64,000 nucleotides of DNA. Source: Closterium sp. Naga37s-1. Its lineage: Eukaryota > Streptophyta > Zygnematophyceae > Desmidiales > Closteriaceae. The stretch is from positions 1,465,001 through 1,529,000 of the forward strand of contig CANJKZ010000108.1 in the NCBI GenBank assembly GCA_947471745.1, written 5' to 3'. Below the pieces are notes generated by a model. It worked only from the letters and a program-made list of their open reading frames with translations, was not told the origin of the DNA and did not search any database. This document shows, piece after piece, positions 46,511-57,417 of this stretch. The stretch's first letter is position 1; every line of letters begins with the position of its first letter. The translations under genes and the position numbers were made by a program.

Positions 46511-47607
46511 GAGGTGCTACTTCCTTCAGCAAACCCTGCCTCGACTTTCCGCCTGCAATTTCTGAGGGCAGACATTTTTGTTCGTTTGAATGAGGCTCAG
46601 TGAGATGTTGCATGTTGAACAGCAGTCTAATCAATGTTTAGATTGGTCAGAATGGGTATTGAGCAAGTATGAAATGAGAATGACCCGCCCTGATTGGACA
46701 ACGAACGGCCGTTACTGTTACTGTGCGTAACACTTCCGAGTAAAACTTCATGCCAGTCGTGCTTCCGCGCTGGCAGCGCAGCATCCAACGGCTGCTGGTT
46801 GAATGGGCGCAGCCAACGAGGTAGGGAGGGGTGGGGCAGATTTGGGGGGGGGGGGGGAGGACGTGGGAGAAGGCAGAACGGCAGGGGGGAGGGAGGCAGG
46901 AATGGAAGGGAGTGCAACAGACGGGAAGGAACCGCACTTCACCGATCACTGCCACACTAACCTCCTTCGTGCCTCCTTCCGTTCCCCTCCTCTTCAGGGC
47001 TTGCGTCAGCTGCCTGCCTGCTTCTGCCCTGGTGCTTGCTCCCGTCCCGTCCCCGACTCCGTCTTCCTCGTCTTGCAATTCTTCCCCGTCCACCGCAGCA
47101 TGGCACGGCAACGCCCACTCACCACACCAACTTGGGAGGAACCTGTAACCACTCACACTTCCTCCATGTCCTGCGCTGTCAGAATCGCCACGTGGCTTGG
47201 TTGAAGCGAAGCGAAGCATGTTGTGTTTCGCCAAGAGACGTGCTGACTCAGCATCTCTAATCTTTCGTTTACTAAGCAGCATCGCCAGGAAGCACCTCCT
47301 CTGTGGTGAACGATCCCAAAGGCTGAGTGACATGACGAGTGGCGCTAGGATGAGCAGCTCAATGCATAAAGATGATGAGTCCTCCTGAGCCTCATTCAAA
47401 CACCACAGGACTTGCTTCTACAGCACTTCAAAAATATCTTATATACCGTAGCTCCGCAACTCCCGCAAGTCACTCTGGCGTCGAACTAAATACGCCTTCA
47501 ACACAAATATTACTTTCATTCGCGGTCACAGGCTCTCTTAGCTCCATCCCAATAATCTCCGTTCTTTCCGACTCTCTGAGACGAGTCGTCTGCAATTTAA
47601 AAAAGCA
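46511..47607. other. Gap with an unassigned minus-strand open frame
   Basis: The minus strand is open from 47399 to 46647 (250 codons), with KRKIRDAESARLLAKHNMLR near its start and a Glu/Gly/Arg-rich middle. It crosses apparent intron-like pyrimidine tracts, so it may hold two or three short exons of an unknown gene. I recognise no domain. The left edge continues the PPR-SMR 3' flank after the gypsy duplication. Confidence 0.3.
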
Positions 47608-48429
47608 ATGGCTCCTCGGTTTTCAACCACCGAAGCACAAGTTATCACCACGTCATGCACAGCCGTTCCCGCCAACGATGACCCTCAGGAGGCTCGTCCC
47701 GCCTTGAATCGCGGATGTATTAGTAGCACTACTTATAAAGTCGAAGACGTGGAGCTGGCGTCGCTGGAAGGAAAGCTCCATCTTTTAGACCTCCAACGTC
47801 AGCTCAGCGCCGTTAAATGCCATAGCTTCATCGAACGCTTGCGATTTGCCACACAACGGACACCCGACTCGGACGACGAATCAGACGTCGCCACGCTGGC
47901 ATTCCATTCTGGAGATCGAACAACTTCTGCTGACTCGTTACTAGAGCCGCGAATGTCGGTGCATGCCGCTCACTCTCAACGATATCAAGAAAATCAATGT
48001 TCACCTATGATTTCGAAAGAGGTTCGTCACCACGCGAGCGGGAGGCACGGCGGCGGCTGCTGTCAGGAAAGCAGACCTCGCTTTCTCAGGCACCATGCGT
48101 CGCTCGACGTCGCGGCGCCTCTCGCAACCAGCCATTCCTGGGCGAACGATTTAAACTTCTACGCGGAACCCCACGCCGCGCGTAGGTCTAGCTCTCACTC
48201 CCCCTGCCACCCGCGCAGCATCACGCACTCGCTGGCGTCATCATACCCCCCCGCGCATTCCAGTCCGCGGCGCACCAGCTCCGCGCGGTCCAGCCCCAGA
48301 CCCCCCCGACGCGTCAGGACCGCGGAGCGTGCTTCCGCCTCCACCGCGCGCGCTGACAATGCGGAGCAGCACTGCTCCTTATTTCGTAAAGAAGTGCTTC
48401 ACTCTTTACTCCTCACTCCTGACTCTTGA
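47608..48429 (+). CDS. Hypothetical protein, single exon, 273 aa
   Basis: An uninterrupted ATG-to-TGA frame. The N-terminal half is ordinary in composition, with a helical stretch VEDVELASLEGKLHLLDLQR and FIERLRFATQRTPDSDDESD. The C-terminal half is Ser/His/Arg/Pro-rich and probably disordered (SHSPCHPRSITHS, SSPRPPRRVRTAERASASTA). No signal peptide, membrane segment or known domain is visible. Possibly real because it is the longest isolated frame in a non-repetitive part of the window. It could also be chance. Confidence 0.4.
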   Translation: MAPRFSTTEAQVITTSCTAVPANDDPQEARPALNRGCISSTTYKVEDVELASLEGKLHLLDLQRQLSAVKCHSFIERLRFATQRTPDSDDESDVATLAFHSGDRTTSADSLLEPRMSVHAAHSQRYQENQCSPMISKEVRHHASGRHGGGCCQESRPRFLRHHASLDVAAPLATSHSWANDLNFYAEPHAARRSSSHSPCHPRSITHSLASSYPPAHSSPRRTSSARSSPRPPRRVRTAERASASTARADNAEQHCSLFRKEVLHSLLLTPDS

Positions 48430-48766
48430 ACTATACTTTATTTGCTATTAGTTTTTTTTTAGCGGGAGTGCAGTGGACCTCGACGCATATTCCCTCATGG
48501 CATTGCACTAAGCCCCTGTTTCTAAGCTATGGCTTCAGAGGAAACAGTTAGTGCAATATTTTTTCTCTTCCTCCTTATCTGCTCACGTACAGTTTAGTGA
48601 CACATCATTTGGGAATAAGCCCTCTTGAGGGTCTAAGCAAGAAAAATAAATTTGAGAGAAGGCATGAGTAAAAATTAAATAGAGAAAGGTGCAAACAGTA
48701 ACGCGATGTTGCGAGGTAGCCTACCCTCGGGCTATTCCCGAGGCGTAAGCCGATTCACTCGCACGG
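48430..48766. other. Intergenic, nothing seen
   Basis: AT-rich sequence after the hypothetical ORF and before the TTAA-element chain. No coding or RNA feature recognised. Confidence 0.5.
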
Positions 48767-49198
48767 TTAAAACCAGGGTGCACATTCAACGCGGTTCGGC
48801 TTGAGATGTTGGGAAGGGGGTTTGGAGAAAAACAGTGATTGGCTCACGAGGGGCGACAAAAAAATGATTCCGCTAGAGCTTCGGGCATTTCGTAGGTGGC
48901 GGGAGGGGGTGAAATGGCGGGAGTGGGTGAAACCGAATGGCGGGAGGGATGAAACAGATTGGCGGGAGGGGGGGGAAACGAAATTGCGGGGGAGGGGGGA
49001 AACAAAATTGCGGGGGAGGGGGGAAACGAATTTCGACGGGGAGGGGGAAATGAAATTGCGGGGGCGTGGGGAAACGAAATTGCGGGGGAGGGGGGAAACG
49101 AATTTCGACTTGAAGGGGTTGAAAGCACACCTCGTAACCCACTCAGTCAAGGGATAACCTTTGATGCACATTCAGCTGAATGTGCACCCCGGTTTTAA
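48767..49198. mobile_element. TTAA-bounded element with 25-bp internal repeats
   Basis: The left end is TTAAAACCAGGGTGCACATT and the right end is the inverted equivalent ending GCACCCCGGTTTTAA. Inside, 48895-49110 is a run of degenerate GCGGGGGAGGGGGGAAACGA-type units of about 22-25 bp. It shares the TTAA at 49195-49198 with the next element. Confidence 0.75.
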
Positions 49199-49322
49199 AG
49201 CTGCGGTATACATTTGAAAGGAAGGGTTCAAAAACTTTTGAAATTTGAAAAGTTGCCCCAAACCTGTGGGGCTCACTCCCTAAACCCTGAACCCTGCTGA
49301 CAAATGTATACTTCAGCTTTAA
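49195..49322. mobile_element. 128-bp TTAA-bounded element
   Basis: Ends TTAAAGCTGCGGTATACATT and the inverted CAAATGTATACTTCAGCTTTAA-type right end. Same length and end type as 2876-3003. It shares a TTAA with the elements on both sides. Confidence 0.8.
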
Positions 49323-49682
49323 AGCTGCGGCCTACATACTCCGAGCGGGAGGGCTGAGATTATCACTTGAAAACAGGGTGACCAGTTTTTTGACTCGGCC
49401 CCCTTTCCTGCAAAGTTAACGGTTGAGAGGGGTGGAGAGAGGGGGTTGGGGTTCTTTCCGCACGAAACGGAACTCCCCAGGTTGTTTCCCGCCCTTCCGC
49501 AGACCCTCCTCCAAACCACCCGTCAGCACGAAATTGGGCTGGATTCGCGTTTCCTGTCTGAGTTCGTCTGCTGCGGTGTTTCTGAAACATGCTGACTTCG
49601 TTCTCCAATCAGGCCGCACGAAAGGGTTGGCATAAAAAATACACCCAAAAAACACCACTTAGTATGTAGACCGCAGCTTTAA
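49319..49682. mobile_element. 364-bp TTAA-bounded element
   Basis: Ends TTAAAGCTGCGGCCTACATA and the inverted TATGTAGACCGCAGCTTTAA. It has no complete gene. A distinct interior suggests a different subfamily using the same ends. Confidence 0.8.
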
Positions 49683-49812
49683 GTCATACAACCATCGTCC
49701 AGTCAATCCGTGAGTTGTGTCGTTGTGGTCAATTGCGCACGAATAAAATGTATGTCCCATCTAGTGGTGTAGCTAACATTTCCTTAGTAAACGTGATGTC
49801 GCCCTCGCAACT

Positions 49813-50040
49813 TGTCAAAATAGTAACATAAGTAGGAGTTAGGTTTAAGTAGGGCCTAGGCTTAGTAGCCTAGGTCAAGGGGGGTATCGAGGAGTTGAGC
49901 CAAAGAGAAGTGGTTGCACTATGGAATGAGGAGTACAATTAGGCAAGCAGCAATAACAACTAGGGGTGCACCACCAAAGAGAATACATGATAACTACACT
50001 ACAATATAATACAAGCAATTATATAAAATATATTTCGACA
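49813..50040 (-). repeat. Element 6 3' LTR
   Basis: 228 bp, preceded by CAACT. It shares 50-60 bp of clear identity with 51934-51989 (GTTAGGTTTAAGTAGGGCCT). Confidence 0.85.
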
Positions 50041-50452
50041 CGCCCCCATAATTGCTTGTGGAGTGTACCGTAGTTGTCGCCCCCTGAAAGAGGTACACCA
50101 AGGTGCAGCAGAAGTAGGAGAGGGCATGTGAGGAGGAGAGAGAGAGAGGAGAGGAGTTGGTGGGCGGCGGCTGAAGCTGCTGGCACACGACGGTCACCCC
50201 TGTCAACCTCCCCCTTCTCCCCTCACACCACCCCCTCAACCTCCCCTCCACATTAGCAGCAGTGGCAGTGAGGAGAGGGAGGAGGCAGACTGGCGCTGTA
50301 GGTGCAACCACCCCCTCACCCTCCCCCCCCACACCAGCAGGCGCGGCAGGGAGAGAGAGGAGGGCGGCGGCTAGTGGTGCAAGCGCAGGGCGCGGGCGTC
50401 CGTGCTGGCGCTCGGCGCTGGCGTCCGCGCTGGCGCTCGACGCTCTCGTCCG

Positions 50453-51774
50453 TGTCAAAATTATAGGCAAGAATAAGAAACAGGAAAGAAGGTTTTTCAC
50501 TAGCAGGCAGTTGAGTACATATAGCAAACCCTAATTTGGGCTGTACTCGCTATAGAGTACCCCACTGCAGGCTAGACAAACATCACATTCTGACACACCC
50601 CCATAGTCAAAGTGGGGTACAATCAACACAACAAGCAGGCAGATCAATAGTTCACAAGGATAAGCAAAGCTAGAGGCTATCACAGAGGGCAAGTGAGGAG
50701 GAGGAGAAACTGTGGGGGGCGAGAAGATGGGAGGCGACGGCTGAAGCTGCAGACACACGGGCAACAGGAGTGCGCAGCACTGACGCTACCAGGCGCAGAG
50801 CCCCGGACTACACGGCGACAGGCGCAGCTGGCTCTCTGTGCTCCCAGGAGTGCTCACACTGTGGCTACCGGGCGCAGAGCCCCGGACTACACGGCCACAG
50901 GGGGTCGTGGCTCTCTGGACTACCAGGAGTGCTCACACTGTGGCTACCGGGCGCAGAGCCCCGGACTACACGGCCACAGGGGGTCGTGGCTCTTTGGACT
51001 TCAGGCGCTGCGGACGACAAGTCGGCTACCTCCGGTCAACCTCCCCCAACTGTCCCACACCCCTTTTACACACTCCCTGCTGTACCCCTAGCACTGCTCA
51101 CACGCCACCCCCCTCGTATCACTCCGACGGCTCCAACACATCCACCCCCCTCAGCGGCAGCTGCAGCAGTGGGAGACGGAGGAGGAGGAGGAGCAGGGGA
51201 CGGCGCACACACCTGTCACCCCCAAACTCGCCACCCCCACACTCGCCATCCCCAAACCCTAACACAGGCAGCAGCGGGGAGCGGTGCACGAGCAGCAGCT
51301 GGGGGGACGGCGCGCGGCTCGGGCAGCAGCTGGACGGGCCGCGCACGGGCCTGGCGCGGGCCGTACGAACCGCGCGCAGGCTGTACGGGCCGCGCGCGGG
51401 CCTGGCGCAGCCCGTACAGGCCGCGCGCGGGCTGTACGGGCCGCGCGCGGGCCTGGCGCAGGTCGCGCGAGCCGCGTCGGGCGACGGGGGGCGACGCGCG
51501 GGTCTCTAGGGGCGCGGCGACGGGCGACAGGGGGCGACGCGCGAGTCGACGGGGCAGGAAACCGCCGCGCGCTCCCGGGGCGCGCGGCGGGCAGGGCAGG
51601 GCGCGCGGCGGGAAGAAAAAACGCCGCGCGCCCCGAGCGCGCGGCAGGCAGAAAACGAAGCGCGCCCGAGGCGCGCGATAGGCAGGACAGCAGCGGAAGC
51701 TAACGGTGGGCCCATCCACAGGATCGACCCGGGAGGGTCGACCAGCTCTGATAGCATGTCGACCTGCTCTGACA
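50453..51774 (-). mobile_element. Element 7: non-autonomous LTR element inside element 6
   Basis: The left LTR is 50453-50595 (143 bp, TGTCAAAATT to TTCTGACA). The right LTR is reduced to about 18 bp (51757-51774). GTCCG flanks both sides (50448-50452 and 51775-51779). A TGCTATCAGAGC primer site abuts the right end and a TATGGGGGTG tract the left one. The 1.16-kb interior has tandem repeats but no gag or pol motifs; its GAAGCTGC..CACAC part resembles the interior of element 6. Confidence 0.78.
50769..51005 (-). repeat. Three tandem 78-79-bp repeats in element 7
   Basis: Units begin near 50769, 50847 and 50926 (GGAGTGCTCACACTGTGGCT for the last two) and share GGCGCAGAGCCCCGGACTAC. No coding motif is attached. 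Confidence 0.85.
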
Positions 51775-51989
51775 GTCCGCGCTGGCGCTCGGCGCTAGCG
51801 AGCTCGCCACGGGCAGAGCGCGACGGGCGGGCGTAGGGCAGAGCGCAACGGGCGGGCACGGGAGGGGCACGGGTCGAATCTAACGGTGGGCCCATTAGGA
51901 TTTAGGTCTAGGAGCGTTTCTGCTCTGAAACCATGTCAAAATAGTAGCATAAGTATGAGTTAGGTTTAAGTAGGGCCTAGGCTTAGTAG

Positions 51990-52123
51990 TGTCAAATATT
52001 ATATATGCTATATATGTTTAGGCTGTAGTGGGGTAGCCAATATGGGGTACAACCCACATTAGGGTTTCATATTTGTACCCAATCCTTTCATAGTTCAATC
52101 ATTCCTGCTGCTAGATTCTAACA
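51990..52123 (+). repeat. Copia 3 5' LTR and PBS
   Basis: 134 bp, TGTCAAAT to TTCTAACA, with TGGTATCAGAG directly following. Confidence 0.92.
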
Positions 52124-52169
52124 TGGTATCAGAGGACTAGGTCCGTAGGACCGTCTTTTTTTTCGGGCC

Positions 52170-52697
52170 CACCTACCGTTGCGGTTACCGCGCTACCCCA
52201 CGTGTTGTCCTGCTTGCCTGCCTTGCCTTGTGACGTACTGCGCTGCGCGCGCCGTCCTGCAGCCCTCGCGCTGCTTACTGCTGCCCTAGGCCAGCGCGCC
52301 GCCCCTGCAGGCCCGTAAGGCCCGCGCGCCGCCCCTGCAGGCTCGTAAGGCCCGCGCGCCGCCCCTGCAGGCCCGTCAGGCCCGCGAGCCGCCCCTGCAG
52401 GCCCGTCAGGCCCGCGAGCCGCCACTGCAGGCCCGTCAGGCCAGAGCGCCGCCCCGCCAGGTCGCTGACGCGGCCCCGCCCTGCCGCTGACGCGGCCCCG
52501 CCCTGCCGCGGTCGCGGCCCCGCCCTGCCGCCGACGCGGCCCCGCCCTGCCGCTGTCGCGGCCCCGCCTTGCCGCCGACGCGGCCACGTCAGGTCGCTGT
52601 CGCGGCCCCGCCCTGCCGCCAACGCGGCCCCGCCCTGCCACCGACGCGGCCCCGCCAGGTCGCTGACGCGGCCCCGCCCTGCCGCCGACGCGGCACC
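52170..52697 (+). repeat. GC-rich repeat leader of copia 3
   Basis: Degenerate units such as GCCCCTGCAGGCCCGTCAGG (left) and CGCGGCCCCGCCCTGCCGCC (right). At about 52697 it passes abruptly into the end of the protease region (LATFARAPGSSLYTLTT), marking a deletion of gag and protease. Confidence 0.88.
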
Positions 52698-55600
52698 TGG
52701 CCACGTTTGCCCGCGCGCCTGGCTCGAGTCTGTACACACTGACTACTGTGTCCCCTCAGGTCGCTGCGTCTGCGTCTGCGTCAGGTCAGCTAGCGGCCTC
52801 CTGCTCGTGTCGCGCTTTGTCGCACCAGACCCTCCTTTGGCACCACCGCCTTGGTCACCCCTCGGTGCAGCGCCTTCGTAGCATGCACCGCCGTGTCCTT
52901 GTCTCTGGTCTTCCCAGGGTTCTCCCTCCCCTCCCACCCTCGCCTACTCCTCCCTGTCTTCCCTATGTCGAGGGGCGGCAGCGCGCCGCTCCTCACTCCT
53001 CCTCGTTTCCCCCGACGACTGCTCCCCTGCAGTCCCTGCACATGGACGTGTGGGGCCCAGCCCGCGTCAGTGGGCAGGACCGCGAGCGGTACTTCCTGCT
53101 GGTTGTTGACGACTACTCGCGTTACACCACGGTCTTCCCCTTGCGCACCAAGGGTGAGGTCCCTGATGTTTTGATCCCTTGGATCCGCGCTGCCCGTCTC
53201 CAGCTCCGCGAGCGGTTCGGGACGGAGTTTCCCGTTCTGCGTCTGCACTCTGACAGAGGTGGGGAGTTTTCCTCTGACCTTCTGCAGAGCTTTTGTCGTG
53301 GGGAGGGCATTCGCCAGACGTTCACGCTTCCGGCCTCTCCGCAGCAGAATGGGGTTGCTGAGCGCCGCATTGGCTTGGTCATGGAGGTCGCTCGTACCTC
53401 CATGGTCCATGCGGCTGCCCCCCATTTTCTGTGGCCGTTTGCGGTCCGCTACGCCGCGCATCAGCTCAACCTCTGGCCCCGTGTCTCCTTGCCGGAGACC
53501 TCGCCCACACTGCGGTGGACGGGGGAGGTTGGCGATGCGTCGGTGTTCTGGGTCTGGGGTTCTCGTGCCTTTGTCCGCGATACCACCGCAGACAAGCTCT
53601 CCGCCCGCGCTGTTCCCTGTGTCTTCCTTGGCTCTGTCCCTGACGCGCCTGGTTGGCAGTTTTACCACCCCACCTCGCGCCGTGTCTTCCCCTCTCAGGA
53701 CGTCACGTTCGACGAGTCGGTTCCCTTTTACCGTCTCTTCCCCTACCGCACTACCCCTCTCCCTCCCCCGCCGCTCTTCCTCGCTCCAGGTGCTCCCCAG
53801 GTAGACCCCCTCCCCGCTCCCGGTCCTGCTCCTTCAGGTGTGTCTCAGGTAGACCCTCCTCCCTTGACTGCGCCGGTTGAGGTCACTGGTGACTCAGGTC
53901 CTGCTGAGGGTGGTCCTGCTCGGGGTGCTGCTTCTGGGGGTGCTGAGCCTGGGGGTGCGGAGCCTGGGGGTGCTGAGCCTGGGGGTGCAGAGCCTGGAGG
54001 TGCTGAGCCTGGGCGTGAGGAGTCTGTGGGTGCTGAGCCTGGGGGTACTGAGTCTGGTGGTGCTGCACCTGGGGGCGCTGAGGCGTCTGGTGAGCAGTCT
54101 CCCTGGAGTGGCCGTCTCCGTAGTCGCTCCGCTGGTGCCTCGCCGCTGCACTCTCGTCGTCGTCTCCCTCTCTCCCCACAGCAGCTGCGTGAGTGGTACG
54201 TTAGCCGTCAGGGTCGAGCTGCTGGAGCTAGGGGCCCTGCTGCGAGAGGAGCTGGAGCTGGTGACTCTGCTACTGGAGTTGTTTCTAATGGAGGCCCTGG
54301 AGCTGGAGGTGCCGGTTCTGGGTGGTGCTACTGCTGGTGGCGCTGGAGCTGGAGGTTCTGGAGCTGCTGCGGGTGCTGGCGCTGGAGGTTATGGAGCTGT
54401 TGGAGGTGCTGGCGCTGAGGGTTCTGAGTCTGCTATTGGGCGGTCTCCTTGGAGTAGCCGCCTTCGTCCGCGTGTGCCTCTCACCTCACAGCAGCTGCAC
54501 GACTGGTACGGTTGCCGTCAGGGTCGCGCTTCTGGAGCTCGGGGCTCTGCCGCTGGAGGTACTTCTGCTGACGTCACTGGAGCTGGGAGTGGTGCTGGTC
54601 CCGGAGGTGCTCGTACTGGAGGTACTGGAGCCGCTGGGGCTGGAGGTGCTGAGCCTGAGGGTGCTACTGCTGGAGACCCTGGGTCTGGGGGTGCTGCTGC
54701 TGGAGACACTGAGGCTGGAGACCCTGGGACTGGAGGTGCCGGTTCTGGGGGTGCTGCTGCTGGTGGAGCTGGTCCTGGAGGAGCTGGCGCTGAGGGTTCT
54801 GGAGCTGCTGGAGGTGCTGGAGCTGCTGGGGGTACTTGAGCTGGTGGTGCTGGTGGCACTGCACAACCGCGCATGTTCTTTGCTCCACCGTCTCCGTCGT
54901 CTCAGCCACCGCCTTACTCTGTGCTTCGCCAGGTTCTTAGTCTCCCTTCGTCTACTGGTCTTCCGTTACAGCCTGGCTCACCGCTGCCTGCTCCTTCTCC
55001 TTACACTGAGCAAACAGGGGGTCTTACTGAGCGTCGTGAGCCTGCGTCGCGTCCCGTCTCGCCTGTCCGTTCTGGTCGTTCCGCTCGTAGTGTTCCTCGT
55101 CCGCGTCAGCCGGCTGTCCCCGGCACCCACCTCATAGTCCGTCGTCCTTCCTCTCCTCCACAGCGTGTTCCTCTGCCGTCTCCTCCTGCGTCTTCACTGC
55201 CTACCGTTCCAGAGCCTGCGTCTGACCGCGCCCGTGCTGCTCACCCTACTATCACGCGTCTGCTAGCCACAGTTGTCATTGACCCGTCGTTTGAGTCTGC
55301 TGCTGCGTCTGCCTTGTCGCTGAGCTTGTTGACTTTGCTGCTGCCTGTCGTCTAGACTACGCCGCTAGTCTTGTTGCTGAGTTTGAGTCTGTCTGTCCTC
55401 CGTCCGTCGGGGGTGAGTGTGCTCTTGGCACGGACGTCCTTGAGGACAGGCAGGAGGACCTTGAGTGTCTTGCAGCCGCTGCGCCTCATCTCGTGTCCAT
55501 GCTGCTTGCCCCTGAGGGAGACCCGGATGCTCCAGACATCCCGACCCCACGCTCTTACGCTGAGGCGATCGCGGGTGAGTACTCCTCTCAGTGGCAGACA

Positions 55601-57112
55601 GCCATGGACGCAGAGATGGCATCCTGGAAGTCCACAAGCACGTACGTCGACGAGGTTCCCCCTCCTGGGGTGAACATCGTCAGTGGCATGTGGATTTTCA
55701 GGGTGAAGCGGCCGCCAGGTTCTCCGCCTGTCTTCAAGGCTCGTTACGTTGCTCGAGGTTTCAGTCAGCGAGAGGGAGTTGACTTCTTCCAGACCTTCTC
55801 CCCCACCCCGAAGATGACCACTCTTCGGGTGCTGCTGCACGTTGCCGCTCAGCGTGACTACGAGCTTCACTCTCTTGACTTCAGCACAGCTTTCTTACAG
55901 GGCAGCCTGCACGAGGAGATCTGGCTGCGCCGCCCTCCTGGCTTCACTGGGTCGTTCCCTCCTTGTACCCAGTGGAGCCTCCGGCGGCTGGTCTACGGTC
56001 TCCGCCAGGCGCCACGTGAGTGGCACGACACACTGAGGACAACTCTTGCTGCTCTTGGGTTTGCTCCGTCGACTGCTGACCCGTCGCTGTTTCTGCGCAC
56101 CGACACTTCGCTGCCGCCGTTCTACATCCTCGTGTACGTCGCCGACTTGGTCTTTGCCACTGCTGACACTGAGGCTCTCGCCCTGGTGAAGTCGGAGCTG
56201 CAGAAGAGACACACGTGTACAGACCTGGGTGAGCTGCGCAGTTACCTTGGCTTGCAGATCACCCGGGACAGAGCACGGCGCACCATCACACTGACTCAGT
56301 CACACATGGTGCAGCAGGTCCTTCAGCGCTTCGGCTTCACCTGGTCCTCGGCACAGGCCACTCCTCTGGCTACAGGTCACTCGCTCTCAGCTCCACCTTC
56401 GGACGAGTCCGTAGAGCCGAGTGTTCCTTACCCAGAGCTAGTGGGCTGCCTCATGTACCTGATGACCTGCACTCGTCCTGACCTTGCGTACCCTCTTGGC
56501 CTTCTGGCTCGCTACGTGGCTCCTGGTCGGCACCGAAAGGTGCACATGGATGCTGCTAAGAGGGTACTACGCTACTTGTGCAGTACATCGGGCATGGGGC
56601 TCGTGCTTGGAGGACGGAGCGACGTTGTCCTCACTGGGCACTCAGACGCTTCTTGGGTTGACGACCAGGCTACGCAGCGGTCGTCACAGGGTTACACCTT
56701 CAGCCTTGGCTCTGGTTCAGTTTCTTGGCGTTCTACACGCTCGTCGTCAGTTCTCAGCTCCAGTTGTTAGGCTGAGATCTACGCCACAGCCATGGCTGCA
56801 CAGGAGTTACGCTGGCTCACCTACCTGCTGACCGACTTGGGAGAGCGGCCTCGTTCTCCTCCAGTGCTGTACGTCGACAACAAGGCAGCCATAGCCTTGT
56901 GTCAGGAGCACAGAATGGAGCACAGAACGAAGCACATCGCTCTGCGTTACTTCCTGGCTCGAGAGTTGCAGCAGCGTGGTCAGCTTCGTCTTGCTCACGT
57001 GGCCACTCGGGCCAACACTGCTGATATATTCACCAAGGCACTTCCGTCTGGTGATCATCAGCGTTTCTGCACTTTGTTAGGCCTTGTGCCCACTTTTCCT
57101 CACTTGGTGTAG
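52698..57112 (+). pseudogene. Copia 3 truncated pol: IN, spacer, RT, RNase H
   Basis: Begins inside the protease C-terminus, then LLWHHRLGHPS, HMDVWGPARVS, RLHSDRGGEFSS, SPQQNGVAERR, and a spacer of GGAEPGGAEPGG and Ala/Gly repeats. A frameshift lies near 54300, a TGA at 54837-54839, a one-base loss near 55320 (ALVAE block) and a TAG at 56768-56770 in place of the Glu of CEAEIYA. The RT catalytic motif reads VYVADLVFAT instead of VYVDD, which should abolish polymerase activity. RNase H follows to 57112 (YVDNKAAIALCQ, NTADIFTKAL). Confidence 0.92.
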
Positions 57113-57338
57113 ACTTTGCTTGTACTGTGATCTATATATATACCTGCATGCTTGCTCTGCTAGGTAGAGATCACTGTGCTGTTGGTGTTGCATATATTCC
57201 TCTGCATGTGAACTGGCCTTGTGGCCCTTTGCTTGTGCTCAGTGTGTGTGGTGACGTTGTGATCCACCCTGAGCTTGCTTTGCTTCTCTTGACTGGTCTT
57301 GTGACCCCTTGCTCTCCCCCACTTTGCCTATGGGGGTG

Positions 57339-57398
57339 TGTCAAATATTATATATGCTATATGTGTTTAGGCTGTAGTGGGGTAGCTAGATTCTAACA
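57339..57398 (+). repeat. Copia 3 3' LTR, internally deleted
   Basis: 60 bp. It retains the first about 48 and last about 12 bp of the 134-bp LTR. Confidence 0.9.
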
Positions 57399-57417
57399 AG
57401 TAGCCTAGGCCAAGGGG

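Larger units (their letters stand above)
51990..57398 (+). mobile_element. Ty1/copia element 3, inserted in the right LTR of element 6
   Basis: The 5' LTR is 51990-52123 and the 3' LTR 57339-57398, flanked by AGTAG (51985-51989 and 57399-57403). The PBS TGGTATCAGAGGAC follows the 5' LTR and the tract CCTATGGGGGTG precedes the 3' LTR. The 3' LTR has lost about 74 bp internally, between TAGC words. Gag and most of the protease are missing, and pol has stops, shifts and a changed catalytic residue. Confidence 0.92.
49813..57417 (-). mobile_element. Element 6: small non-autonomous LTR element (TRIM-like), twice interrupted
   Basis: The left LTR is 49813-50040 (228 bp, plus strand TGTCAAAATAG to TTTCGACA). 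The right LTR survives as 51934-51989 and 57404-57417, split by copia 3. The PBS is TGGTTTCAGAGCAG next to the right LTR and the polypurine tract AATTATGGGGGCG next to the left one, so it reads on the minus strand. Without elements 7 and 3 the internal part is only about 0.57 kb and non-coding. The end of the right LTR is lost at the junction with a gag fragment near 57417. Confidence 0.75.
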
